Below are positions 56,196 through 64,000 of a stretch of DNA of 64,000 nt, in pieces; position 1 is the stretch's first letter; every line of letters starts with the position of its first letter. Both the position numbers and the translations under genes were made by a program. The stretch is from Roseospira marina (GTDB lineage Bacteria; Pseudomonadota; Alphaproteobacteria; Rhodospirillales; Rhodospirillaceae): contig NZ_JACIGJ010000012.1 of the NCBI RefSeq assembly GCF_014197855.1, positions 1 through 64,000 of the forward strand, given 5' to 3'. Under the pieces are notes generated by a model, which searched no databases, was not told the DNA's origin, and worked only from the letters and a program-made list of their open reading frames with translations.

Positions 56196-56822
56196 ATGCG
56201 CCGACCGCGTCGCCAGAGCCTCCGCGCGGCCCCCTGGGCCGCCCTTTTGCTGGTGGCGCTGCCCCTGCTGGCCGCGTCCGGCGCGGCGGCCCAGGACACC
56301 GCCAGCCTGCCCTTCGGCGGCGCCGAGACCCTGCGCTTCACACCGCCGCCCGGCTGGACCGAGGTCTACCGCGACGCCCACCCCGACCGCCGCGTGGTCC
56401 ATCTGGTCCCGGCCGGGCAGTCGCGCACCGACTGGCAGGACATGGTCACGGTCCAGGTTCTGAAGACCGCCGCGCCGCCGACACTGGACGCCCTGCACGC
56501 CCGCGCCCAGGCGCAATACGAGCAGGCCTGCGCCGCCCCCCATGGCGGTGCCCTTCAGCGCGGCGAGACCAACGGCCTGGAAACGGGCTTCTGGACCCTG
56601 GGCTGCGGCCACAACACCCGCTCCGACCACGGCGAGACCGCATTCTTCAAGGCCGTGCGCGGCCTGGAGGGGATCTATCTGGTGCAACGGATCTGGCGCA
56701 CCGCGCCCTTCGACCCGGCCTCCGGCCCGGGTATCGACCGCGGGGAGCAGCGCGCCGCCATCCAGCTTCTGGCGAAGGCCGTCGTCTGCGTGCCGGACAG
56801 CCACGCCCACCCCTGTCCGTAA
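56196..56822 (+). CDS. Secreted hypothetical protein
   Basis: The 208-residue protein has a clear signal peptide (RRPRRQSLRAAPWAALLLVALPLLAASGAAAQ). The mature part has LRFTPPPGWTEVYRDAHPDRRVVHLVPAGQ and four Cys near the middle and end (EQACAAP, LGCGHN, VVCVPD, HPC) that could form disulfides. The family is not recognised; similar proteins occur as single periplasmic genes in related bacteria. No ribosome site stands out beyond CGAGGGAA. Confidence 0.75.
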   Translation: MRRPRRQSLRAAPWAALLLVALPLLAASGAAAQDTASLPFGGAETLRFTPPPGWTEVYRDAHPDRRVVHLVPAGQSRTDWQDMVTVQVLKTAAPPTLDALHARAQAQYEQACAAPHGGALQRGETNGLETGFWTLGCGHNTRSDHGETAFFKAVRGLEGIYLVQRIWRTAPFDPASGPGIDRGEQRAAIQLLAKAVVCVPDSHAHPCP

Positions 56823-56854
56823 GCCCCTTCGGCACCGCTTGGACGCACGCTGGG

Positions 56855-57562
56855 TTACGCTTGGCTCTCCCCGAACCGGGCGCGGTGGATCACCCGGAAC
56901 GGCTGAGTCCGGTCGGGCTGATGGAACACCGCCACTCCCGTCACCGGCTCCGGTGCGCCCAGGAGCGGCGCGAACAGATGCGTCAGGGCGTCGGCGACGG
57001 CGGCCCGCTCCGCCGGATCGTCGATGCGGCCGGTCAGCGTCATGTGAAAGCGGAACTCCCCCAGCACGTAGGGATAGCCCCAGCGGTCCAGCAGCGCCGC
57101 CTGCGCGGCCGTCAGGCCGGCGGCCTGTCGCCGGGCCACCTCGTCTGGCGCGGGCGGGGCGCGGAAGCCGTCAAACGTCTGCACGCAGGCCGCCGCCAGA
57201 TCCTCCAGCGCTGGAGACGGCGCCGACGGCACCAGAGCCAGGAACCCGCCCAGCGCCGCCACGGTCAGCGGCGGGATCGTGAACGGCGCCCGATCGACCG
57301 CGAACCGGTCCACGGCCGCCACCAGATCGTCCGGTGTCGTCCCGGGCGCCAGCGCGAACGGCGCCTTCAGCGTGCCATGGAAACCGTAGAACCGGGGGCT
57401 CGCCGTCAAGCGCGCGATCCGACCCGCGTCGAGGCCGGGAACGGCCGGATGCTCCCGGGCCTCAGCGGTTTCCGCATCGCGACCGAGCCACAAGACCGCC
57501 TGCTCGGCCAACGGCGAGCCGGGCTCCGGCGCGTGGTATAGGGCGTACCGGGGCGACGTCAT
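56855..57562 (-). CDS. DUF1045 protein (2H phosphodiesterase-like, phosphonate-associated)
   Basis: The 235-residue protein has two HxT motifs of 2H phosphoesterases, FYGFHGTLKAPF and FRFHMTLTG, about 120 residues apart. Members of this group sit in C-P lyase operons. The start overlaps the phnM stop by one base (ATGA). It probably acts on a ribosyl-phosphate intermediate, which is inference. Confidence 0.85.
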   Translation of the reverse strand: MTSPRYALYHAPEPGSPLAEQAVLWLGRDAETAEAREHPAVPGLDAGRIARLTASPRFYGFHGTLKAPFALAPGTTPDDLVAAVDRFAVDRAPFTIPPLTVAALGGFLALVPSAPSPALEDLAAACVQTFDGFRAPPAPDEVARRQAAGLTAAQAALLDRWGYPYVLGEFRFHMTLTGRIDDPAERAAVADALTHLFAPLLGAPEPVTGVAVFHQPDRTQPFRVIHRARFGESQA

Positions 57563-58716
57563 CAGCACACCCGCCGGCCGCCACGCCAGACGTCGCGCGG
57601 CAGCGGCACGCCATCGGCCACCGCCACCCGGACCAGATCGGCCCGCTGATCCGGCGCGATACGGCCCCGGTCGTCCAGCCCAACCATATCGGCCACGTTG
57701 GCGCTGACCAGCGCGACACTGGCCGGCAGAGTCAGGTCCGTGATCTCCGGCAGCACGAAGGCGGCGTGCACAAGGCTCATCGGCACATAGTCCGAGGACA
57801 GCCCGTCCAGCACGCCGGCGCGCACCAGATCGATGGCGGAGACGTTGCCGGAGTGCGACCCGCCCCGCACAACGTTCGGGGCGCCCAGAATGGTCTTCAT
57901 GCCCGCGCCGTGCGCCTTGGCGGCGGCGGCGAAGGTCGTGGGGAATTCGGCGATGGTGGCGCCCTCGCTCAGGGCCTCGTCCACGTGGGTTTCGGTGGTG
58001 TCGTCGTGGGTGGCGAGGACGATGTCGGGGCGGTCCCGCAGCATCTCCAGCACCTGAAGCCGGTGGGTGTGGGCATAGCGCGCCTGATCGCCGAGACTCT
58101 TGCGGATGCGGGCGTCGAACTCGTCCCCCGACAGGCCCTTGTCACTGGTGAACTGGCGCAGCTTGGACACATCGGACCATTGCCGCTGGCCGGGCGTGTG
58201 GTCCATCAGCGACACCACCCGGACCAGCGGGTCCTGGCGATAGGGCTCGAAAATCTCCACCACGCAGGGATCGGCCACCTCGCAGCGCAGGTGCAACCAG
58301 TGATCGCAGCGCAACAGGCCCTCGGCGCGGGCGTGCTTCACCGCCGCGATCTGATCGGCGAGCATCTGGCGGCGCATGGAACCGTCGGAATACTGCCCGC
58401 ACGAGATGGCGTCGAACACCGTGGTGATGCCGGCGGCGGCGATCTGGGCGTCGTGCGCGGCCACGGCGGCCAGGGGCGAGGGCCACAGCACCTTCGGGCG
58501 CGGCATGAAGTGCCGTTCCATGTGGTCCGTGTGCATCTCGACCAGCCCGGGCAGCAGGTAGTCGCCGCCCAGATCGAGGCCGCCAGGCGCCGTGCTGACG
58601 CGGTCGTCGACCTCCACAATCCGGCCGTCGCGTACCACCACGGTGCCGGTGTCCAGCACATCGGTCTGGGTGACGACGCGGGTGTTCGTCAGAATCAGGG
58701 TGTCGGAGGGCGTCAT
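57562..58716 (-). CDS. phnM: PhnM: alpha-D-ribose 1-methylphosphonate 5-triphosphate diphosphatase
   Basis: The 384-residue amidohydrolase has metal motif HTDHMERH, FDAISCGQYSDG, VSLMDHTPGQRQ and the late LSSDYVP. It removes pyrophosphate from the C-P lyase intermediate. ATG 58716 follows GGAG. The other phn genes (GHIJKL) are absent from the window, so the pathway must be split. Confidence 0.92.
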   Translation of the reverse strand: MTPSDTLILTNTRVVTQTDVLDTGTVVVRDGRIVEVDDRVSTAPGGLDLGGDYLLPGLVEMHTDHMERHFMPRPKVLWPSPLAAVAAHDAQIAAAGITTVFDAISCGQYSDGSMRRQMLADQIAAVKHARAEGLLRCDHWLHLRCEVADPCVVEIFEPYRQDPLVRVVSLMDHTPGQRQWSDVSKLRQFTSDKGLSGDEFDARIRKSLGDQARYAHTHRLQVLEMLRDRPDIVLATHDDTTETHVDEALSEGATIAEFPTTFAAAAKAHGAGMKTILGAPNVVRGGSHSGNVSAIDLVRAGVLDGLSSDYVPMSLVHAAFVLPEITDLTLPASVALVSANVADMVGLDDRGRIAPDQRADLVRVAVADGVPLPRDVWRGGRRVC

Positions 58717-58889
58717 GAGGCCTCGAAACGGCGGGGGCGCGGCAGCGGTCTCCTGACCGCCTTTGTCGGAGCCCCCCCGGCGGGCGTCAAGGGAAGCTTT
58801 TGGGGACCACGCCATCGGGTGGCACGGGTCCGGTCCGCACGCCCTCCGGCGGACCACCCGGGTCATATGGACACGCATAATCTGCTGGC

Positions 58890-58907
58890 CTAGGTCTGCA
58901 GCCCTAG
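58890..58907. promoter_or_regulatory. Candidate PhnF operator
   Basis: CTAGGTCTGCAGCCCTAG is an 18-bp palindrome with one mismatched pair, located between the divergent phnM and phnF starts and followed by an AT-rich tract. Its position fits a GntR dimer site. Confidence 0.6.
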
Positions 58908-58973
58908 AGTTTTTGCTTTTTTGTGGATCCGGGGTTCGCGCGGTCGCGCTCCGAAGCAGAGGGAGGACAGACC

Positions 58974-59696
58974 ATGGTCCTGGCGCGCCGCAGTGGTGTC
59001 GCCCTTTGGCGGCAGGTGCAGGCTCACGTCGAGACCGCGCTTGCGGACGGGACGCTGAAGCCCGGCGACCAGATCCCGACCGAGGCGCAGATGGCGGACC
59101 GGTTCGGGGTCAACCGCCACACCATCCGCCGCGCCATGGCCGAGTTGGAGGATCGCGGCCTGATTCGCGTGGAACAGGGCCGGGGCAGTTTCGTGCAGGA
59201 GCCGATCCTGTCCTACCGTATCGGGCAATGCACGCGCTTCACCGACAACGTGATCGGCGAGAACCGGCGGCCGTCGCGCGCCGTCGTCGACGTCCGGACG
59301 CTGCGGGCGGAGGGTCTGCCGGCGGACGCCCTGGGCCTCCGCCCCCAGGACACCCTGGCCTGCGTCAGCGTCGTCAGCGACTGCGACGGCCACCGCGTCT
59401 CCTACTCCGACCATTTCTTTTCGGCGCGCCGCTTCCCCGGGATCGACGACGCGGTCCGGGCCGAACGGTCGGTGACCGCCGCGTTGCGCCGCTTCGGGAT
59501 CATGGACTACCGACGCAAGTGGACCCAGGTCACCGCCCGCATGCCCACCGCACGGGACGCCGAATGGCTGCACCAGAACCGCACCCGCCCGATCCTGCTG
59601 ACCGAAAGCCTCAACGTCGACTCCGACGGACACCCGATCGAATTCGGACGCTCCCAGTTCAGCAGCGACTGGGTCCAGATCGTGTTCGAGCCGTGA
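58974..59696 (+). CDS. phnF: PhnF: GntR-family phosphonate regulator
   Basis: The 240-residue protein has an N-terminal GntR winged helix (LWRQVQAHVETALADGTLKPGDQIPTEAQMADRFGVNRHTIRRAMAEL) and a C-terminal UTRA ligand domain. GGGAGGAC lies upstream of ATG 58974, so it is preferred to the GTG at 58923. It probably represses the phn genes until phosphonate or low phosphate releases it. It is divergent from phnM. Confidence 0.92.
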   Translation: MVLARRSGVALWRQVQAHVETALADGTLKPGDQIPTEAQMADRFGVNRHTIRRAMAELEDRGLIRVEQGRGSFVQEPILSYRIGQCTRFTDNVIGENRRPSRAVVDVRTLRAEGLPADALGLRPQDTLACVSVVSDCDGHRVSYSDHFFSARRFPGIDDAVRAERSVTAALRRFGIMDYRRKWTQVTARMPTARDAEWLHQNRTRPILLTESLNVDSDGHPIEFGRSQFSSDWVQIVFEP

Positions 59697-59820
59697 CGGC
59701 GTCCCGATCTGAGGACCCTGCGAGACAAGACCGGCGACCGCGGTACGGCAGATCCTTGCGATCCGGATGGTTTGGCGCCACCTGACCGTTAAGGTGGCCG
59801 GCGCCGGGCGCGCCGCCGGG

Positions 59821-59849
59821 CCTCGGGTCGCGATCCACGCGACCCGAGG
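59821..59849. terminator. Perfect 12-bp hairpin between phnF and folE
   Basis: Arms CCTCGGGTCGCG and CGCGACCCGAGG flank a 5-base loop. There is no T run, so it is a likely but unproven phnF terminator. A GC-rich neighbour (59797-59820) can also pair. Confidence 0.5.
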
Positions 59850-59909
59850 CGCTGGACCGATCCGCACGCGCCCCACGGTTATAGCAGCGACAGCAAAGGA
59901 TCACGCCCG

Positions 59910-60578
59910 ATGAGCCTCGATCGATCGACCAGCCGTCCGCAGGCCCCCCGCGACTACCGCGACAGCGCGGGAGTCTCCGGCGGCCCCGGGGGCGATGCCG
60001 TGGAGCGGCCGACACGCGAGGAGGCCGAAGACGCCATTCGCACCCTGCTGCGGTGGGCCGGCGACGACCCCGGGCGCGAAGGGCTGGTGGACACGCCCAA
60101 GCGCGTCGCCGCCGCCTACGAGGAGTTCTTCGCCGGTTACGCCGAGGATCCGGAGGACCTGCTGCGCCGGACCTTCGAGGAGGTCGAGGGCTACGACGAG
60201 ATGGTGCTGCTGCGCGACATCCGCCTCGAGTCCCACTGCGAGCATCACATGGTGCCCATCATCGGCACGGCCCACGTCGCCTACCTGCCGAACAGCCGGG
60301 TGGTCGGCATCTCCAAGCTGGCGCGCGTGGTGGATGCCTTCGCCCGGCGGCTCCAGATTCAGGAGAAGATGACCGCCCAGATCGCCAACGCCATCAACGA
60401 CGTGCTGGAACCCAAGGGCGTCGCCGTGGTCATCGAGGCCGCCCACCAGTGCATGACCACGCGCGGCGTGCACAAGCCGGGGGTCACGATGGTTACCAGC
60501 CGCATGCTGGGCGCCTTCCGCACCTCGTCCGACACCCGACGCGAGTTCTTGTCCATGGTCGGCCACGATCGCGGCTAG
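59910..60578 (+). CDS. folE: GTP cyclohydrolase I FolE
   Basis: The 222-residue protein has zinc ligands in ESHCEHHM and [11 protein letters not shown], and [15 protein letters not shown]. It converts GTP to dihydroneopterin triphosphate for folate or related pterins. The ~30-residue N-terminal extension is not conserved. AAAGGA lies before ATG 59910. Confidence 0.95.
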   Translation: MSLDRSTSRPQAPRDYRDSAGVSGGPGGDAVERPTREEAEDAIRTLLRWAGDDPGREGLVDTPKRVAAAYEEFFAGYAEDPEDLLRRTFEEVEGYDEMVLLRDIRLESHCEHHMVPIIGTAHVAYLPNSRVVGISKLARVVDAFARRLQIQEKMTAQIANAINDVLEPKGVAVVIEAAHQCMTTRGVHKPGVTMVTSRMLGAFRTSSDTRREFLSMVGHDRG

Positions 60579-60823
60579 CCTGAACGTATGGCCTTACCTG
60601 GGGGCCCTCACATGGAGCCTCGCCGGGGGGGCTCACTCAGGGCTCTACGCGAGGCTCTGCCCGAGTCTCCGGCGCGAGTCCCGCCACCGTCCGTCGTGAC
60701 GGGCCGGGGCGGCCGCCCGTTCGGACGCGGAGGGGGCCGGTCCTCCGCGACGCGGCAGCTCGGGCCTGTTCAAGCCGAGGGGTGTTCGTTAGACTTCCGA
60801 TCGCGTTGGGAGCCAAGATCGTC

Positions 60824-61285
60824 ATGACCAAATCCGTTTTCGCCGCCGACCTGCGGGTGTACGGCGACGTGACCAGCAAGGGAGACCTGGACGTGCTGGG
60901 CCACGTCGAGGGCTCTTTGAGCGTGCGGGCCCTGAGCGTGACCCGCGGCGCCACCATCGAGGGCACGGTGCGCGCCGCCTCCGCCGAGATCGGCGGCCGG
61001 GTCACCGGCCTGATCGACTGCGACCGCGTGGCGATCGACACCACCGGCTCGGTCGAGGGCACGGTGTCGTACAAAACGTTGTCCATGAAGGTCGGCGGCG
61101 GCCTGAACGCCCATTGCGCACCGGCCAGCCCGGGGGCGTCCCTGCCCGTGGCCGCCAACCGGCCCACGACCGAGGCCGCCCCGTCCCGCGAGTCGCCCGC
61201 CCGATCGCGCGGCCGCACCGCCGAGGGCGCCGTCGGCAGCGCCGAGCGCACCCCCTCCGCCTCTCCCGCGCACGCCACCGCCTGA
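60824..61285 (+). CDS. Bactofilin (polymer-forming cytoskeletal protein)
   Basis: The 153-residue protein has a repeating beta-helix core (about 5-100) with regular hydrophobic/Gly spacing: LRVYGDVTSKGDLDVLGHVEGSLSVRAL, TIEGTVRAASAEIGGRVTGLI and GSVEGTVSYKTLSMKVGGGL. A Pro/Ala/Arg-rich tail follows. Bactofilins form filaments that shape the envelope or stalks. ATG 60824 is preferred because the 14 residues above it are not beta-helical. Confidence 0.85.
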   Translation: MTKSVFAADLRVYGDVTSKGDLDVLGHVEGSLSVRALSVTRGATIEGTVRAASAEIGGRVTGLIDCDRVAIDTTGSVEGTVSYKTLSMKVGGGLNAHCAPASPGASLPVAANRPTTEAAPSRESPARSRGRTAEGAVGSAERTPSASPAHATA

Positions 61286-61504
61286 CGGAATTCGTCCGGC
61301 GTATCGCCTATCCCTTAGGCGACGGTGTGAGCGGGCAAGAGCCGCGCTTTCGGCCAGCATGCGCCCATTATCGTCGTCCAGCCGCCTTGGCCGTCATGTC
61401 GGAACCGGACATCATCGCACCCGCTGGAAAGGACCGCAGAGGGTGGATAGCTGTCAGACCGCTTTCGGCATGACCGAGGGCTGAAGCGGACTTCCAGTCG
61501 AAGA

Positions 61505-62044
61505 TCAGGAGTTCGGCGACATTAGTTCAGCCAGATCTGCCTTGGTCATTACATAGCATTTGCAGGGATGGTCCCCGTGCTCACTATCGCCAATGTGTTT
61601 CATGCCAATCCTTTCTGCGACGCGCAGCGAGGAAATGTTGCCGACGTCGATGTCCGCGACGATGCGGTCAAGCCCGACAGTATAAAAAGCGTGCTCAACG
61701 ATTGGGCGGGCAGCTTCCGGTGCGAAGCCGTTTCCCCAAGCGGATTGATTAAGACGCCAACCGATTTCAACTTCGGGGCCGACGCCATCATAGGGGATTA
61801 GAAGAACCCACCCCAAGAACTGTTCGGGTTGGTTTTTTGGGAAAATTGACCAATAGCCAAGCCCATCACCAAGTGAGGTCTCAATCCTTTCTCTTAGAAA
61901 GGCTTCATGCTTTGCGGGGTCATTCCACGGGCCGGGTATAAATCGCGTAACTGCTGGATCGCGATCCATCGCAAGACAGGCTTCGAAATCAGCTATCGTG
62001 CGAGGCCGAACCCTAAGGCGGTCAGTTTCGAAGCTCGGCAGCAC
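61505..62044 (-). CDS. GNAT (RimJ/RimL-like) N-acetyltransferase
   Basis: The 179-residue protein has FETDRLRVRPRTIADFEACLAM, EIGWRLNQSAWGNGFAPEAARPIVEHAF and a typical IDVGNISSLRVAERIGM motif. The fold is of the Rim type that acetylates protein N-termini or antibiotics. GC is about 52% in places, well below the neighbours, suggesting transfer. It lies between bactofilin and the helicase. Confidence 0.85.
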   Translation of the reverse strand: MLPSFETDRLRVRPRTIADFEACLAMDRDPAVTRFIPGPWNDPAKHEAFLRERIETSLGDGLGYWSIFPKNQPEQFLGWVLLIPYDGVGPEVEIGWRLNQSAWGNGFAPEAARPIVEHAFYTVGLDRIVADIDVGNISSLRVAERIGMKHIGDSEHGDHPCKCYVMTKADLAELMSPNS

Positions 62045-62336
62045 GATCTTTCCTCCTTATGTCGCAAAAACCCGAAGGCCGCGATATGTTTTGCTATCAT
62101 GTAATGTCCGGTTTGTGGTGCCCCGATCAAGCTAATGACCGGCGGCGTTGGGTCGGGAGCGGTTGAGCGCGGTTTTGTCCGCAATGTCGGCTTTCGCCCG
62201 CCTCTCAGCAGTCAGCGGACAGACAGCCCACGGCCTCTTTCGTCCGTTCCGTAGTACGCCCTTGATGGTCGTTCGATCGGCCGCGACGGGCTCGCGAACG
62301 CCGTCATTCCGGCGGCGCAGGGCCGAAACGCCCCGC

Positions 62337-64000
62337 TCAGGACGGGCGCTTCGGTTTGCGGCTCTTGTGTTTCATCGCTTTGCCGCGATCCGCTGACGGG
62401 GCCTGGTGTTTGCGGGTCGGCTTGCCGTCCGGCTTGAACTTCGGTTTCGCGTATCTCGGCCGTTCGGGCGTCTCACCGGCCGGCGCGATGATGATGCCGT
62501 TCTCGAGGCTGCCCGGCTGTTTGAGCTGGTCCGCAAAACCGGCGGCCTTGTCGGCGGCGATTTCGAAACGGGTTTCGGTGTCGTCAATCCGGATCGCGCC
62601 GACATCGCGTTTCGTCACGCCGCCCGCGTTGCAGATCATCGGCAGCAGGAATTTCGGGTCGGCGCGGTGCTTGCGCCCGAGCGAGAGGGTGAACCATACG
62701 CCGTCCTGCATGTCCGGGCCTCGCGGCTCGCGACCCGGCGCGTGTTTGTCCGCGGACCGGCGGTCGCGACCGGACGTTTTGGTCTCAAGCGCTTCGGCGG
62801 GAAGCGGCACAAGGTCCTCGGGCACGGGGTGGGCGGCCATTTGCGTGCGCAGGAACGCCGCGGCAACGCGCTCCGGCCCCACCCGGTCGAGCAATTCGGC
62901 CACGACGTCCGACTCCGCTTCGTCGGGCGGCGCGGCAGAGGCGGCGGCATCGATGATGCGTCGGCGGTAGCGCGCCTCGATATCGGCAATGCCGGGCGCC
63001 GCGCGAACGGTCGCCGTCAGCTTCGCCAAGGTAAGCACGCGCTGAACCGCGCCACGCCTGTGTTCCGGAACGATGAGCACGCAGATGCCCTTTCGACCGG
63101 CGCGGCCGGTCCGGCCGGACCGATGCAGCAGGGTCTCCGGGTTGCTCGGCAGGTCGGCGTGGACCACGAGGTCGAGGTTCGGAAGGTCGATGCCGCGCGC
63201 CGCGACATCGGTCGCCACGCAGACACTTGCGCGTCCGTCGCGCATGGATTGCAGCGCGTTCGACCGCTCCGATTGCGCCATCTCACCCGAAAGCGAAACC
63301 ACCCTGAAACCACGGTTTGCGAGGCGCGCCGTGAGATGGCGAACCGCTTCACGGGTGTGGCAGAACACCAGGGCGCTTGAGCTGTCGGAATCGAGCAGCG
63401 TATTGATGATGGCGTGTTCGCGCTCGTCGCGCCGCACCAGCATCACCTGGTATTCGATGTCGGCATGCTGTTCGGTGGACCCGGTCGTCTCGATGCGCAC
63501 CGCGTTCTTCTGCACGGTCTTGGCCAACTCGGCGATGCCGCGCCGCACGGTCGCCGAAAACAGCAGGGTGCGGCGCTCCTGCGGCGCGGCGCCGAGGATG
63601 AATTCCAGGTCCTCGCGAAACCCGAGATCCAGCATCTCGTCGGCTTCGTCGAGAACCACGGCACGAACGGCGCTTAGGTCCAGCGCGCCCCGCGTGATGT
63701 GATCGCGCAGGCGTCCGGGCGTACCGACGACGAGATGGGCGCCACGGTCGAGCGCACGGCGTTCGGTGCGCATGTCCATGCCGCCCACGCCGGTCGCGAT
63801 CCGGACCTGCGCGGCCGCGTAGAGCCAATCGAGTTCCCGTTGGACCTGAATGGCAAGTTCGCGCGTGGGCGCGATGACCAGACCGAGCGGCGCGGCGGCG
63901 GCGTCGAAACACGCGTCGTTTCCAAGCAGCGTCGGCGCGATGGCGATGCCGAAGGCGACCGTCTTTCCCGAGCCCGTCTGCGCCGAGACCAACAGATCGG
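62337..64000 (-). CDS. DEAD-box RNA helicase, N-terminus outside the window
   Basis: At least 554 residues are visible, with the N-terminal Q-motif cut off at the right edge. Motifs are in order: AQTGSGKT, PTRELA, TPGR, DEAD, SAT, ARGID and HRSGRTGRAGRKG. The C-terminus has a DbpA/CsdA-like RNA-binding module (GVWFTLSLGRKHRADPKFLLPMICNAGG) and a very basic tail. It unwinds RNA, probably in ribosome assembly or at low temperature. Confidence 0.9.
   Translation of the reverse strand, partial: DLLVSAQTGSGKTVAFGIAIAPTLLGNDACFDAAAAPLGLVIAPTRELAIQVQRELDWLYAAAQVRIATGVGGMDMRTERRALDRGAHLVVGTPGRLRDHITRGALDLSAVRAVVLDEADEMLDLGFREDLEFILGAAPQERRTLLFSATVRRGIAELAKTVQKNAVRIETTGSTEQHADIEYQVMLVRRDEREHAIINTLLDSDSSSALVFCHTREAVRHLTARLANRGFRVVSLSGEMAQSERSNALQSMRDGRASVCVATDVAARGIDLPNLDLVVHADLPSNPETLLHRSGRTGRAGRKGICVLIVPEHRRGAVQRVLTLAKLTATVRAAPGIADIEARYRRRIIDAAASAAPPDEAESDVVAELLDRVGPERVAAAFLRTQMAAHPVPEDLVPLPAEALETKTSGRDRRSADKHAPGREPRGPDMQDGVWFTLSLGRKHRADPKFLLPMICNAGGVTKRDVGAIRIDDTETRFEIAADKAAGFADQLKQPGSLENGIIIAPAGETPERPRYAKPKFKPDGKPTRKHQAPSADRGKAMKHKSRKPKRPS

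Overview
The window is GC-rich, roughly 68-70% by eye, and almost fully coding. It reads as alphaproteobacterial, probably a Rhodospirillales-type chromosome. Evidence: a CcrM GANTC methyltransferase next to rnhB, CobT-type cobaltochelatase, an LdtR-like MarR, a NicR-like MarR, a GlxBCD set, VPLPA-CTERM proteins, NnrU and DUF1285/CoA-pyrophosphatase/CCA synteny. A BchE homologue hints at purple phototrophic ancestry. The species cannot be named from this sequence.

Layout. 1-4.9 kb: the 3' end of an IS5-type transposase, tRNA-Arg(ACG) with a clear promoter, an OmpA-like lipoprotein, and two signalling proteins (a single-domain response regulator and a REC-PAS-GGDEF cyclase). 4.9-13.5 kb: an ABC1 kinase/PepF pair, a long-chain acyl-CoA synthetase, and glxBCD (N-methylglutamate-synthase-like) behind a promoter with a 23-bp palindromic operator. 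13.5-14.8 kb: an NnrU-like protein and a universal stress protein. 14.8-25.5 kb: the most notable region, an eight-gene operon divergent from a NicR-like MarR gene. In transcription order it encodes an enamidase, the FAD and fused FeS/Mo subunits of a molybdenum hydroxylase, a 6-hydroxynicotinate-reductase-like protein, UPF0280, two DUF1185 paralogues and an ABC substrate-binding protein. Together they match the hydroxylation, ring-reduction and ring-opening steps of reductive nicotinate catabolism, plus a four-protein module of unknown role.

25.6-39.4 kb: an M48 protease with TPRs, a gamma-glutamyltransferase-like lipoprotein lacking the nucleophile, an aminotransferase, an ACT protein, the DUF1285-Nudix-DUF6111-cca operon, MoxR, a BchE homologue missing one radical-SAM cysteine, and two VPLPA-CTERM paralogues whose 3' ends and terminators are a segmental duplication. 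A ~110-bp dispersed repeat occurs at 2.3 and 37.8 kb. 39.4-51.2 kb: bamD-recN-ligA, cobT, an isolated flagellar-hook-like gene, a thiS-thiG fusion, LysE, acylphosphatase and yciB. 51.3-64 kb: radC, an LdtR-like regulator, an IS5 remnant beside an AT-rich foreign gene, ccrM/rnhB with three GANTC sites between them, phnM-DUF1045 divergent from phnF, folE, bactofilin, and a GNAT gene of lower GC. A DEAD-box helicase gene runs off the right edge.

All functions come from reading the sequence and from family knowledge. No database search was run.
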